From assembly GCF_965363235.1 (NCBI RefSeq), contig NC_134840.1, forward strand, positions 84,912,916 through 84,976,915: a DNA stretch of 64,000 nt, written 5' to 3'. A program made the translations under genes and the position numbers. The DNA is from Mytilus galloprovincialis. Its lineage: Eukaryota; Mollusca; Bivalvia; Mytilida; Mytilidae. The notes below the pieces were generated by a model, which saw only the letters and a list, made by a program, of their open reading frames with translations, made no database searches and was not told the origin of the DNA. Positions 11,465-22,509 of this stretch are shown here, piece by piece. Within the stretch, counting starts at the first letter, position 1; each line of letters starts with the position of its first letter.

Positions 11465-11965
11465 AGATGTCCACCTACGTTCTGACGTTGCGTGTGCCAC
11501 ATGTGGAGCAGGTTCTGCTTACCATTTATGAGCACCTGAGATCATCCCCGTTTTTTTTTGTTGTTTTTTTCCCCATGGCGTTGTCAATTTGTTTCGACTT
11601 TTTAGTTTAAATATCCCTTATATCATTTAAACTCCTTAAAAAGTTTAAATATCCCTTTGATATCTTTCGCCTTTTTTCAGAAGTCCACTGATGATATTGA
11701 ATATGTTTCTTATGTTGTAACAACAATCGCGTTCCCTTTTCACGAATGTGACTTAATAAATTATACCATTTACTGGGTTTGTAATAACACGAGGAACACG
11801 ACGGGTGCCACATGTGGAGCAGGTTCTGCTTACCATTCCGGAGCCCCCAGTTATTGGTGTGGTTCATGTTGATTAGTCTTTCGTGTTCTATGTTGTGTCT
11901 TGTGTTCTATTATTTGTCTTCTTTTTTTTAGACATGACAATGTCAGTTAATTCGATTTATGAGAT
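11465..11965 (+). repeat. dispersed repeat family A, two adjacent copies
   Basis: GTGCCACATGTGGAGCAGG occurs twice, near 11492 and 11804, each followed by TTCTGCTTACCATT. The first copy continues to CCATGGCGTTGTCA and a TATCTTTCGCC phrase; the second continues to GTTGATTAGTCTTTCGTG and ACATGACAATGTCAG. The minus-strand copy at 2001-2262 has the same order. A short AGTTTAAATATCCCTT phrase is itself duplicated between the copies. Confidence 0.65.
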
Positions 11966-12065
11966 TGAATGATACTCTGGAATATCTATCGGCCCTCTGT
12001 ATAATTTAGAGGTTATCGTTAGTTGCTCTGCCGTATTTATCGGTCTTAACTTTTCATGTCGTTGG

Positions 12066-12105
12066 GTTTGTTTGTTTGTTTGTTTGTTTGTTTGTTTGTT
12101 TGTTT
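12066..12105 (+). repeat. (GTTT)n microsatellite
   Basis: About nine uninterrupted GTTT units. Confidence 0.95.
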
Positions 12106-12289
12106 TTATTTGTTTCACATTTTGTCGTGTCATGACCTTATATATCTTTCAATACGTCATGTGTTTTACTCGTTGATGAAGGTCTCACTGTGTTGATGTT
12201 AACATTCTCTTTCTGTAGCCTCTGGTGGATAGCTGTCTTGTCATACCACATCTCCTTTTTTTTAGAATAGCGATAGGCGCGATACTCTC

Positions 12290-12569
12290 TTAAGGTGGTA
12301 CCTAACACTACAGGAGATAACTTTGTAAAATCAGCAAAACGTTTTAATTACATTGTGTTGTTAAGGGAATATTAAGCTTTTCAATGATCAAAATAAGTGT
12401 TTGTCAAACTGCTATATAACCTGTGTAATTTTTCTGATTAAACGATTGGTTCAAATTTTTTTAAATTTTTATATTTTTGTCAAAGGGTCAAAATAAATGC
12501 TTTGTCAAAATTTTAAGAAAATTAAACGTGCCAAATTAATTTTAGTTAATGTGTTGGGTACCACCTTAA
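12290..12569. mobile_element. TTAA-flanked MITE
   Basis: TTAA lies at both ends (12290-12293 and 12566-12569). The 15-bp terminal inverted repeats are GGTGGTACCTAACAC and GTGTTGGGTACCACC, with one mismatch. Total 280 bp, AT-rich and non-coding. A TTAA target with short TIRs is typical of piggyBac- or Kolobok-type elements; which one cannot be decided without the transposase source. Confidence 0.85.
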
Positions 12570-12854
12570 ATACGTTGTAACATATAAGAAATAAACTGGA
12601 AGAATGTTTTGTGTGATAACAGACATTCCCGGCCTATTTGAATTGGACATCTTTACAAGTCTTGTAACTCTTGATTGGAAGATGTGAACTTAATGAAAGT
12701 TGAACTTTAGTAATTGTGATACTTGTTGCAGGAAATACATTCACCAGTAACCTTTCGATGAACACATTCCTAGTATTTGCAATGTTAATAAACAGCTGCG
12801 CCATGAGCGCATGATACGCCAGACGTCTTATGTGGAAGTCTTATGCAATAATCA

Positions 12855-13575
12855 TAAATAGTTTATGAGAAAGTTTTAAGCAAAAACCATATATTGTTTT
12901 AGAGACACTGCGGGACATGTGAAACCCCCCACCCTGTTTTTTTTTTTACAAAAACTAAATATTACCAAAATAAAATTTTGAATCAAAACCAAAAAGTATA
13001 CAGATCTTTAGATTAATATATCAAAGAAGTGTGTAAAGTTTTAAGCAATAATCATAAATCGTTTTTGAGATACGGCACAACATGTAAAAAAAACCCTCCC
13101 CTGTTTTACAAAATACTCAATAACTCAAAAATAAAATTTTGAATCATCACCAAAAAGTATACAGATATTGAGATAATATAACAAAGACATGTGTAAAGTT
13201 TTAAGCAATAATCATAAATAGTTTTTGAGATATGGCGCGACATGTAAAAAAACCCTCCCCCTTTTTTTACAAAATACTCAATAACTCAAAAATGAAATTT
13301 TGAATCATCACCAAAAAGTATACAGATATTGAGATTAATATAACTAAGAAGTGTTTAAAGTTTTAAGTCATAATCAAGAATCGTTTTTGAGATACAGTGC
13401 GACATGTGAAAAAAACACACCCCTGTTTTAGTTCTAAAGTGCCGTAACTCAAAAAGTTTAAATCTTATTTTCACCAAAAAGTATACAGATCATTTGACCA
13501 TCATAAGAAACAACTATATTAAGTTTCATGAAATTTGGATAAGTCGTTCTCAAGTTACGGTGCGACATGTTTACG
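12855..13575 (-). repeat. ~160-bp satellite core, 5 units
   Basis: The phrase AGTTTTAAGCAATAATCATA or a variant recurs at about 12872, 13037, 13197, 13359 and 13522, giving a period of 160-165 bp. Each unit also has CAAAAAGTATACAGAT and a GAGATACGGYRCRACATGT segment. The units nearest the microsatellite are the most diverged. Confidence 0.9.
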
Positions 13576-13576
13576 C

Positions 13577-13813
<237 letters not shown>

Positions 13814-13834
13814 ACCGGACATTTGTATACCATA

Positions 13835-13865
13835 ATACGTCCCGTCAAAATTTTGACGGGCGTAT
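13835..13865. repeat. head hairpin of the pearl-like element
   Basis: The perfect 20-bp palindrome CCCGTCAAAATTTTGACGGG at 13841-13860 is extended by ATACG on the left and CGTAT on the right. The same design (ATACG...CGTAT around A/T-rich inverted arms) is found at 25119 and 39879. Confidence 0.9.
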
Positions 13866-13866
13866 A

Positions 13867-14740
13867 AAAAGCAATAACTATAAAGTAGAATTATATTCAA
13901 ATAAAGCATTTAGTGAGCAAACATATCAACGATAAGCATATATTTGACATGCTGCCTGTCAGAAACTTCTTCGTATAATACTTTAAAATCAATGTGCAAC
14001 ACAGCTTAACATAACATATGGGGAAAAACCAGAAAACTCAGAACATACTGCAATACTTCCAAACATACAATCCACACTTATCTGTGTCTACACCATTTCT
14101 CTAAAAAAAAAACTACTTCATAATGTGGGATATGTGTTTATAAAAAAGACAGTAAAGCAAGAAATCAAAAATATGGTAAAGAGACATGCACAAAAGACCT
14201 GTAAAATAGAGAATGAAAATGGAGAATGTGTAAAAGAGACCCGATCATAGGGCAGAAAACAGTCCAAGGCCACTATAAGGTCATCAACACAGCGAGAAAA
14301 AACCCGCACCTGAATGACGTAAGACGCCGGCTCACCAAGTTCCTTACTCACAAACATACGGTGTGGGGAGGGGGGAAATACCAGTATTAAACCATTCAAC
14401 TCTAGTTTCCTAAATGACAGGCCGAAAAGGTTATTAGTACAAACGAATCAGTACATAGAAATATACAACTTACAAAGGAAAATCAATTCTTTACCGTGTT
14501 TTTGGTATACTGTAGCTGTGTAAATGTCCCTTTCTATATGATAAATGAATATGTCATGCAATAGCCAATAGATGAAACATCTAAACACTAAGAGCATGAT
14601 TATAACTTGAAAGAAATAAATGAGAAATACTCAAATACCGTTTTCTACTTCTCTAATGTTCATTTTCGACCATTATTTACAAGCCTCAGTGGCTGCTACA
14701 AGAAAGACATCACTTACTGAATATTGTCTCGTGTCCAAAA
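13867..14740. other. intergenic, with a dispersed repeat
   Basis: No gene; contains one minus-strand copy of repeat family C, listed separately. Confidence 0.6.
14118..14400 (-). repeat. dispersed repeat family C ('GACACATTCCCCATTTCC')
   Basis: On the minus strand this reads GGACTGTTTTCTGCCCTATG, then ATCGGGTCTCTTTTACACAT, then TCTCCATTTTCATTCTC. It is a diverged copy of the phrase found at 36241, 39650 and (in part) 54430. Element class unknown. Confidence 0.55.
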
Positions 14741-14746
14741 TTTATT
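14741..14746 (-). terminator. polyadenylation signal of gene at 14770
   Basis: AATAAA on the minus strand, 24 bp past the stop codon. The position is short but plausible for a 3' UTR. Confidence 0.4.
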
Positions 14747-14769
14747 TGAGAAGAATAGATATCAACGGT

Positions 14770-15954
14770 TCATGTTTTGTTATCGGAAATTGTCTGTCTC
14801 AAACTATGAATGTCTGCTAATGTTTGGTTAGACATGTTTGGGATTTCATCTGCTAAATACCTATATATTCTGAACGAACTGCTTTTCCTCATAAGAACCC
14901 GTCTCTCACTATTTGATGGACCTGTACATTTGTTAAATTTTACTTCAAGATATTCGTTCCCATCGGATTCTCCATTTAATCTGCTAGAGCACTTACTGGT
15001 ATTTGGTTTGACCATTATGTTTGGTAACGATTGACGGCGACGTTCTGATTGAGTCGGAACTTTGAATTGCACACACTCAATATCAGTTTGAATAGAAGAA
15101 CGCCGACGATCTAGTCGAGAGTCAGGAACGATTTCTGTTCTGTTGTGCTTAAAATCAATCAATTCCAACTGATTCGATTGAATAGATCCTCTCCTAAAAG
15201 TGTTGCAGTAACTTTTTGTCATTTGTGTTGTCGATATGATAGGCGTTGTCGATAACATTGGTGTTGTCGATATGATTGGTGTTGTCGATACAATTGGTGT
15301 TGTCGATATGATTGGTGGTGAAGATATGACTGGAAGAGACTTGCGTCGATGTATCAATCTTTTCGGGAACAACTCGGAAACTAATTCATCAGACACGGTG
15401 TCAGAACCTTCGATTTCATCATATGATGAGGTCATATCATTAGTCATAAGTTCACTGGAATTCGGAGTCGAATTAGTTATATTTTCCTCTGAATCATATG
15501 TGTTAGTCGTTCCTTCATCTTTAGAAATATCAAGCTTTTGTTTAAGTTCGTATCTTATTCTTGGTAAATCTTCCAAGCGTATCACATTCTTTGGTAGTAT
15601 TTTCTCTCGATTATATTTGTCCCTCTCTTCAGATTTATTCTTCCGCAAAGGGTTAGTTTTAATCATCATCCTGGCCTTTAACACCACAGCAGAAGGTTTA
15701 TCCCAGGTTTTGTTTTGAGAAAGGTCCAACTCTTTGTCTGAATTTAATGAACACTTTGAAAGTTCCCTTTTTAAAAGTTTCATACCTGTTTCCAGTTGAG
15801 CAAAAGCTCTCCTCTGGTCCTTGGTTATTTTGTTAACTTTGTAATTTAATTCGTTGTCTAATACATCATTTAAACCAGACAGTCTTTTATGCAGCCTAAC
15901 TCTGACTCTCATATCGTCGTCCATCTTCCTATATGAATATGTTTTAATGCTCAT
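14770..15954 (-). CDS. uncharacterised Ser/Thr-rich protein with hexapeptide repeat and RRxS sites
   Basis: A 394-residue intronless coding region. Residues 14-75 are charged and likely helical or coiled coil. A disordered Asp/Glu/Ser/Thr-rich section follows (145-190). Residues 215-243 form a repeat of the hexapeptide I-[IVL]-S-T-T-P, five units, from an 18-bp coding minisatellite. Five Arg-rich kinase-type sites follow the pattern of PKA/AGC substrates: RRKSLP (203), RRGSIQ (254), RRRSSIQ (283), RRRQSLP (305) and RKSSSF (356). The C-terminus (362-394) is more hydrophobic. Two starts are possible: residue 1 (15954) or M11 (15924). A TATAAAA at 15961-15967 on the minus strand would place the transcript start between them and favour M11. 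No similarity to the two RPxTA genes is convincing. Function unknown. Confidence 0.8.
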   Translation of the reverse strand: MSIKTYSYRKMDDDMRVRVRLHKRLSGLNDVLDNELNYKVNKITKDQRRAFAQLETGMKLLKRELSKCSLNSDKELDLSQNKTWDKPSAVVLKARMMIKTNPLRKNKSEERDKYNREKILPKNVIRLEDLPRIRYELKQKLDISKDEGTTNTYDSEENITNSTPNSSELMTNDMTSSYDEIEGSDTVSDELVSELFPKRLIHRRKSLPVISSPPIISTTPIVSTTPIISTTPMLSTTPIISTTQMTKSYCNTFRRGSIQSNQLELIDFKHNRTEIVPDSRLDRRRSSIQTDIECVQFKVPTQSERRRQSLPNIMVKPNTSKCSSRLNGESDGNEYLEVKFNKCTGPSNSERRVLMRKSSSFRIYRYLADEIPNMSNQTLADIHSLRQTISDNKT

Positions 15955-15960
15955 TCTACG

Positions 15961-15967
15961 TTTTATA
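15961..15967 (-). promoter_or_regulatory. candidate TATA box for minus-strand gene
   Basis: TATAAAA on the minus strand, 7 bp upstream of the first ATG and 37 bp upstream of the second in-frame ATG. If used, initiation would fall near 15935-15940 and only the second ATG would be translated. Confidence 0.3.
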
Positions 15968-17774
15968 ATATTAAGTTATAAAATAAAAAATGTGCGAAAA
16001 ACAACTTTGCGGACCTTGGGTTAGATTTATGAAATACTAATCAATTACGTTTTGACAGTTGGTCTCTTGAAGTTGCAAAACGTGAGCCGAAAATTAAACA
16101 ATGTTTCAATTTGTTTGTGTGTTTTGTCACTTAATCGGGTTTGATCTGGTTTATTACTATCAGTTTGCATAATTTGCAGTTTTATGTTGTCTGTCAGTTT
16201 TGAGCATGAATATAAAAATGGAGTTTTAATGTTTTGGTAATTAGAATTCAAAACAATCTAATAACTGAAAGATGTTTTTAACTTTGTTTTGTTTTGTTTG
16301 ACCTTTTTAACTGAAATATCCAAACCCGAGTCACTCATGTCTGAATTTACAAACGGTACAAGGACCACTTAGATCAGATAGGACTAACAATGTGACGTAC
16401 TAAGTTGTCGAATTAACCAATTCAAATACTCAATTCGGACGAACTGTATTTAGATTTCTTGTCCGACCTTCATGACAGTGTTTGTATTTTAATGATTTAA
16501 AAACATGCAAATTTCTAGCGTTGACAATGTCTGGTTATTATGTTAAATAATCTGTGCTACAGCCAGTTCAATGTCATTGTCTGATGAGAATTGTCAATAG
16601 TACTGCATAGTCTCGTCTTAAGTCTGGTTCTATATAAAGTTTACCGAAAACAAATATTTTAAATGAAACCAAAAACATCGAATTTCTTAATACATGTACA
16701 CCAACGTTCATGAACTTGGGATGTTGGTCCATGCATGATAGGTTGATGATTAATCTCAGTGCCAATTCCCAGGATGACATGTCACCCACTGGGAAACATT
16801 CTTCTGAATCAAGGCCGACAAGTCTGTCGTTTTCTCTTGCTCAGCCTTCTTGTCGCTTGCAAAGGAGAAAGGCAGTTAATTCGTATCCACAACACCCCAG
16901 ACTGCTTAAGCGATCCGACACGCTTCCACAATATTAATGATGCGGTGCACGGACTTTTAAAAATTGCCTTGTTCCTCGAATTATGCCTGATAGAAATCCA
17001 CAGGCATGGAGATTTTAGAAAACTTAAAGAAAAAAATAGCAGCTTAAGGCGGGGCTCTGTGTGTAATATTATTACAAACGATTTAAAGTAAATGCTGTTA
17101 TTTGGGTTGTTCACCTTTCAAAGAGAATTGGCGTACAAGACTATATATGCATGTTAGAGGTCATCATCGTATTCGGTCAATATTATCAAGTCTAGTATTA
17201 TGCCAGTCTTTGTATTAGTAAAAATTATGAGTAAACTATGAATTCCAATAAGAATGACTTACCAGAATTCTGCCATAAAACTGATTCGACTTGAGTCGGT
17301 TTTCTGAACATTCAGTGTATCTTTTGTAGATCAGTACCTTCTAGTCAAGTTATACTAAGTGTACATGGCTATCTTATGGAAGTACCTATACCAAATCAAG
17401 TTATTGGTATACATCATGCATCACTAAATTAAAGCCGGAAAAAGTAGCATCATACATTGAAAATAACTTTACACTTGTTCGTGACGACTAAACAAGACTT
17501 TTTAAAAAGTCTTTGCCACATAAAAACTATCGGCAGGTTTCGTTTGGCCAGGAAAAAGAAAAGCCAATGCATTCAATGATTTCTTCGAAATTGTTGTCTA
17601 ATTTGTAATGGACGGTTTCATTTAGAATCCACAACATTCTTGGCAATACGACTCTCGTAAGACTAGGACGGATAATCTTGGACGGCATATGGCTAATATA
17701 TGTGAATGGTAGTAGGGATCTGATCAAATAAGACCAGAGATCTCATACTACAATCGTTGTTTATGTTTTCTTAC
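15968..17774. other. intergenic region with an unexplained GC-richer patch
   Basis: AT-rich except for about 16750-17090, where GC content rises and two overlapping plus frames stay open for 75 and 110 codons. One carries a hydrophobic stretch CRFLLLSLLVACKG. Neither frame resembles a family I know and no splice signals frame it well, so it is not called as a gene. Confidence 0.5.
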
Positions 17775-17781
17775 GTATATT

Positions 17782-17829
17782 CAGAGACATATATACACAG
17801 TTGCCAATCTCTGTGTATATATGTCTTTG
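17782..17829. mobile_element. palindromic micro-element (48 bp) with 7-bp target duplication
   Basis: The arms are 19 bp each with one mismatch, start CAGAGACATATATACACAG, and enclose a 10-nt loop. The flanks are GTATATT on the left (17775-17781) and GTATATT on the right (17830-17836), a perfect 7-bp direct repeat. It shares termini with 19598, 28520 and 57059. Confidence 0.85.
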
Positions 17830-17871
17830 GTATATTGAAGTCAAAATCACGGCCGATGACTTTATACTGAT

Positions 17872-18025
17872 TTGGCGGCAGCTCCAGAAATGCCTACTGA
17901 CTTGCCTAAGAGGTGCCCCTCCAGTTATGCTTTAGTGATTTCTTATCTATGTATAATTAACTATTTTTTTGTTTCCTACAAAAAGTGGGCGGATATTCTG
18001 AACCCCCCGCAGTAAATCCGCCTCT
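17872..18025. mobile_element. MITE, same family as 59922
   Basis: The interior matches the copy at 59922: CTGACTTGCCTAAGAGGTGC corresponds to CTGACTGACCTAAGGGGGGG, and GTTATGCTTTAGTGATT corresponds to GTCATGCTTCAGTGATT. The right end is AAATCCGCCTCTGACAG. The left terminus is eroded. Confidence 0.6.
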
Positions 18026-18033
18026 GACAGTTA

Positions 18034-19583
18034 TTAAGGAATGGTCATTATTTATCAGCTGAGGGGGTCGGTTCAAATTTTTTATATAAAATTTTATGTT
18101 GGGGAACCCCCCCCCCCCAATTATTTTATAAAACCACATAATGACCCCCCCCCCCTAAGAACATAATTTCAAAAGTTTGAACCCCCCCCCCCCCAAAAAA
18201 AAAAGGATTCCCAGTTTTGTTGAGGAGATGATGACCAGCTGCATAGTAACCGGCTTTGAGAAGCTCTGAGTATAACAAACAGCCTTTTTTCTTGTTTTTT
18301 TTTCAAAAAGGAATATCTGATACGTACATGTAGAAAAATAGAAAAAAAAATATACAGAAAATTTGATGTTCCAATTTATTAATTTATTTTACTGCAACCT
18401 ATAATTCTACAAATTTTATCAGTATATTGGTAGATAAACTTTCAATATTGACTGTTATTTTAATCCCAATCACAGGCCCTTGTATCTTATTTTTTTAACC
18501 TTTGAACTTTAAAATATCTAGTTATGAAGGGGGGGTTCAGGATTCCAATGTACAAATGATTTAGGAAGTGCAAATAAAATAACCCCGATTAATGGTTCTT
18601 GTCCTTTCTTGATTAAATATTATGTAAGTGATTTATTTTAGATAAAGAAATATACTTCCAAGCCAGGAACCTCTGGCCTTTCTTTTGTTTTGTACAGATG
18701 TATGTTTTAAGAGTTTAGTGTCTTATCAATTTTCTCTAAACAAGTACACATTTTTGTTTAGGGGCCCAAGCTGAATATATTTGTTCTTTGTTCAAATCAT
18801 ATAGTGTATTGTAGTGTGTGTGAATACCATGGTGCCCATCAAGTATTTTTTTTTTATTAAGGTCTGAAATTTGGATAGGAAAGAATATCGGAGAATGGAT
18901 AAAATTTACAGAAAAATGGACCAAAAAAAAGAATAAAAAAAAAGAACAGAACACTGGTGTTCAAATATGAATAAAAGGAGAAAAGGGCAAAAAATACTAA
19001 CGAATAGAAAAATATTACCTTAAGAATACAGAAGGGATATACCTATAATATCGAGATCATCTTTTATTCTTATTCGATGTCTTTGTAATAATTTCATAAA
19101 ATAAGTATACCTATTACCACGTGACGGACATATAACTAACATGCATCCTTGCTTTCATCAAAATAATTATATATACACACCCATTTCATCTCAAAAATCA
19201 CATCAAAATGATTTAAACACTATCATGACTATAGAAAGTTAATTATGCATGTCCAGAAACCTTTCCAACTCACTGTTTCCTGTGGTCAAAATTAGGGAGA
19301 AACGTTTCATAGAGTTGTTAATTTATTGATTGAAAATTTACACAACTGTGATAAGGAGTGATCAGATTCACAGCCTTGGGAAAATAGGCATATCCTGATG
19401 CATGGTGCTTTACAGTTTACAAAGATATAATAAACAGACATTATTTCACAGATCGCACACCGAGTCACTCCAATATTGTCAACAATTTATATACAAGTCA
19501 GACATAAAAACCTTTATTGTGTGACCCCCCCCCCCCTAAAATGCACCGACCCCTCATCTGATAAATAATGACTGTTCCCTTAA
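18034..19583. mobile_element. TIR element, TTAA at both ends (1.55 kb, non-coding)
   Basis: Left end TTAAGGAATGGTCATTATTT, right end AATAATGACTGTTCCCTTAA; the arms continue through TATCAG and a GGGGGTCGGT-like stretch before long C and A tracts. The interior is AT-rich with no transposase frame. TTAA lies at both ends, but a shorter TAA/TTA target cannot be excluded. The TIR resembles that of the small MITE at 33200. Confidence 0.7.
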
Positions 19584-19597
19584 AGTATTATTTAAGG

Positions 19598-19621
19598 CAG
19601 AGACATATACATATGTCTCTG
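19598..19621. mobile_element. palindromic micro-element (24 bp) with 7-bp target duplication
   Basis: 11-bp arms CAGAGACATAT / ATATGTCTCTG around a 2-nt centre. Flanked on both sides by TTTAAGG (19591-19597 and 19622-19628). It is the smallest member of the family seen here and lies 14 bp outside the 18034 element. Confidence 0.85.
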
Positions 19622-19628
19622 TTTAAGG

Positions 19629-21329
19629 TATTAAAAGCCCTAACTTAAGACACGCATATCGCTAGCACCATGAGACTTTTTGAAATTCGAAAAGAAATTT
19701 ACACATCGAGGCGGCGCTCGACATTAACTTTAATATTTCTAACAAATTTAAGTCATTTTAAAATATTGAAAAACGCGCACCTGTCATACAAGGGAACTAA
19801 CTCTAAAATTACAATCGAAACTCCTCTGACACTTTCCTTGGCCATTCAGAAAGCTTGATGTTGCTAGCTGACGTCACGTACAGAAATTTTAGGAAATTTT
19901 AAGGTAAAAAGCATATTTATTGAAAACTGTGATAACCTTAAATTGACATACATTCTTATGGTTATTTAAGATCAATGACATACCCTCAATTCTTTTGTTT
20001 GAACATGAAAAGACGATGTGAAACATGTAAACACGGCAAAGGTGTTGAAAACCATGATCATGCAAAACGTAAAAGTGTAATAAACATTGATATCAAGTTA
20101 TTTTCACGTAAGAAAATAATTGAAACAGCAATTGCATATAATATACTCAATGACTGGTCGCTTCATGTAAATAAACCAGTGTCAAATGGATTTTACATGA
20201 TAATTCAGTAACTCCAGGGACTTTCTATACTACATGTATATAGTAGTACAGAAAGTCTCTGCTGTCTGATACTGTTGTTTTTAGTGTCATTAATTTGACT
20301 ATTCAACCTATTTTACTTATTCCTTTAAAACTTCTTACACAGCTTTAAGTAAAAATAAAGACTGATAAATAATATTCCCAAGAAGAATTATAATTTTCGT
20401 ACTTATGAGGATATGGATGTCCTTTACTGTCAGGCGTCAAAAGGTTATTTTCGGCTACTGTTAGCATCAAATTGGTTAAAATTTTACCGTGGTACATCAA
20501 AATTTTCTTATCATAATTCCTCAGAGGTCTCAAATATTTATTGTGACTTGTTTTCGAAAAAAAATCATGTGATTCTTAAAAATCAGTGGATTAATTTATC
20601 GTCTAAAAGAAAGAGTGCATTTTATCGTCCTGCACCCAAAATTACCAGTAATGTTATTTGGCAAGAATTTTTACTGCTATTCCTTATGAAGGCCCATTAC
20701 GACCCCTTACATATTACATCAGTTGAATGTACAGAAACAACAGGTAATTGCCAATAATTATTATGTGAGGTGTGAGCAAGCATACTTGCATCATTTAATT
20801 TGTTTCTGATTTAACAAATCATTATGTTTAAAAATTGCTGTGTTATGTCAGCATAATTTTTGCTGCTTAATATAAAAATATATACCGTTGTAAATGAAAA
20901 GTAAGTTAAATAATGATTCATATTGTGGTTATAAATAATTCAACAATAAAAAGTGCTGCATATGTACATGTATAGATTTAAAAAAAGGAAATGTGGTATG
21001 CTTGCTCATGAATCAAGTATCTTACAGAGTCCAAATGATGAGGATTTAAGCTGTAAAGAGTTTTCCTCTGCAAAATTATTATTTTCAGTTCAGAAACTTT
21101 TCCTACATTGTAGATATCCATTCTGCAGATTGTTAGGCAAACAATTGTGAAATATCACATAAAATACAAACAAAGTTAAATCAGATACCTCAATCAGAAC
21201 ATGAAATGTGCAACTTTCCACTTTATTTATTTTGAAAATATCAGACATTGGTAGTACATGTATTTCAAAGTAATAATCTGGTTAGATGTTCTGAAACTGC
21301 TGTTTTGTTTTATTTGCTAATAATATTTG
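19629..21329. other. intergenic; weak open frames only
   Basis: Plus frames of 78 codons (from 19975) and 114 codons (from 20413) are open. The first has a C-x2-C pair and several histidines (RRCETCKHGKGVENHDH). Neither has a partner exon, and I recognise neither. They could be fragments of an old gene or chance frames. Confidence 0.5.
20215..20261. repeat. palindrome, divergent cousin of the micro-elements
   Basis: 12-bp arms CAGGGACTTTCT / AGAAAGTCTCTG with one mismatch, and a second inner inverted pair (ACTAC / GTAGT). The termini resemble the CAGAGAC family but the flanks (GTAACTC and CTGTCTG) do not form a duplication. Confidence 0.6.
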
Positions 21330-22171
21330 CAGGGTTGGCAAAGTATTACCTGCCCAGGAATTCCCAGGTCCGGGGTTTTCCCGGGCTGGGCAATACTCCC
21401 AGAAATGGGTAATACTGGGCATTACTGGGCAATATGATTTTTTAAGCTTATTTTAACACACAATAGTTAGACTTGGTGTAATTTTATAGTATCACAGCTA
21501 AATATATACTTTTTATACAGATAACCATTGAGTCATTTCTAGTAGAATGAAAAATTCAATTTCATTCTGTTCTTCATTTATTCTATATATGTAAGCAGAA
21601 TACAAGATTTGCACATTTAAGGATACCTTGTTTATATATAATTTCCAAGCATTGTTTCAATAATCCAAACTTTGATAAAAATGCATTTTTTAAGTGAATT
21701 GTTATTCTAATTGTTATACATGTACATTCATATTGCTAAAATAAACACCCTAATAGGGGTTATGCCATTAACATTTATAGAATTGAAAGGGCTGATTATT
21801 GTTACATGTACATACACAAATCTGTGTTCTAATCTGAATAATTACTTATTAATTAGTGACAGTACATATACATTATTTAAATGTATTTTTTTCTTACTTC
21901 TTAAATATATATATATAAGAGTTATACTTATTTGAAAAAAATTTTTTTTTTGCTTTATATTTACAGGTTGACCAATCTAGACAAATAAAACAAGTTATAT
22001 ATATCTCAAATATATTACATTTGCATTTGATCACTGAATCCTCTATAAAATTTAGACCAGTATTTTATATTACCCAGTATTGCCCAGTATTACCCATTAA
22101 AACCCGGGTTTTCCCAGGCTTTCCCACTGGGCTGGGCAATACTAAAAAAACCAGGGTTTTTGCCAACCCTG
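21330..22171. mobile_element. hAT-like non-autonomous DNA transposon
   Basis: The ends are CAGGGTTGGCAAA and TTTTTGCCAACCCTG, typical of hAT termini. Subterminal zones are full of short repeats in opposite orientations: TGGGCAATACT-type on the left, AGTATTGCCCAGTATTACCC on the right. 842 bp, AT-rich interior, no transposase. No clean 8-bp duplication could be matched, so the copy is probably old. Confidence 0.75.
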
Positions 22172-22309
22172 ATTTTATATTTGTTATATAATTGCCACTG
22201 GTCATTATGCAAACAACAATCAATCAATAAATTATTTGCAATCATACTACCTATATATAATATACCTGCTTTTTATGCCCTATTTATGAGAATAATGTTT
22301 TTTTTTTTT

Positions 22310-22509
22310 CAGTCTGTCCAATTGTCTGTCTGTCCCACTTCATGTTAAAGTTTTTGGTCAAGGTAGTGTTGGATGAAGTTGAAGTTCGATTAACTTGAAA
22401 CTTGGTACACATGTTCCCTATGATATATGATCTTTCTAATTTTAATGTCTACTGAACATAGAGAATGAAAGTGCAGGTGGGGCATTCATGTACTATGGAC
22501 ACATTCTTG
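22310..22509 (+). mobile_element. repeat family D, 5'-truncated copy
   Basis: Matches 59051-59305 from the GTCCGTC-like microsatellite (here CAATTGTCTGTCTGTCCC) through TTAAAGTTTTTGGTCAAGG, AACTTGAAACTTGGTACACA, GTGGGGCATTCATGTACT and the terminal CTTG-TTT. The head hairpin of the full copy is missing. Confidence 0.75.

Larger units (their letters stand above)
11377..12289. other. intergenic, mostly dispersed repeat family A
   Basis: No gene. Holds the two family A copies and a (GTTT)n tract, listed separately. Confidence 0.6.

Noticed and set aside
19975-20757. Two plus frames of 78 and 114 codons as a possible small gene
   Set aside because: Composition is slightly protein-like (RRCETCKHGKG), but the frames cannot be joined by good splice sites and no family is recognised.
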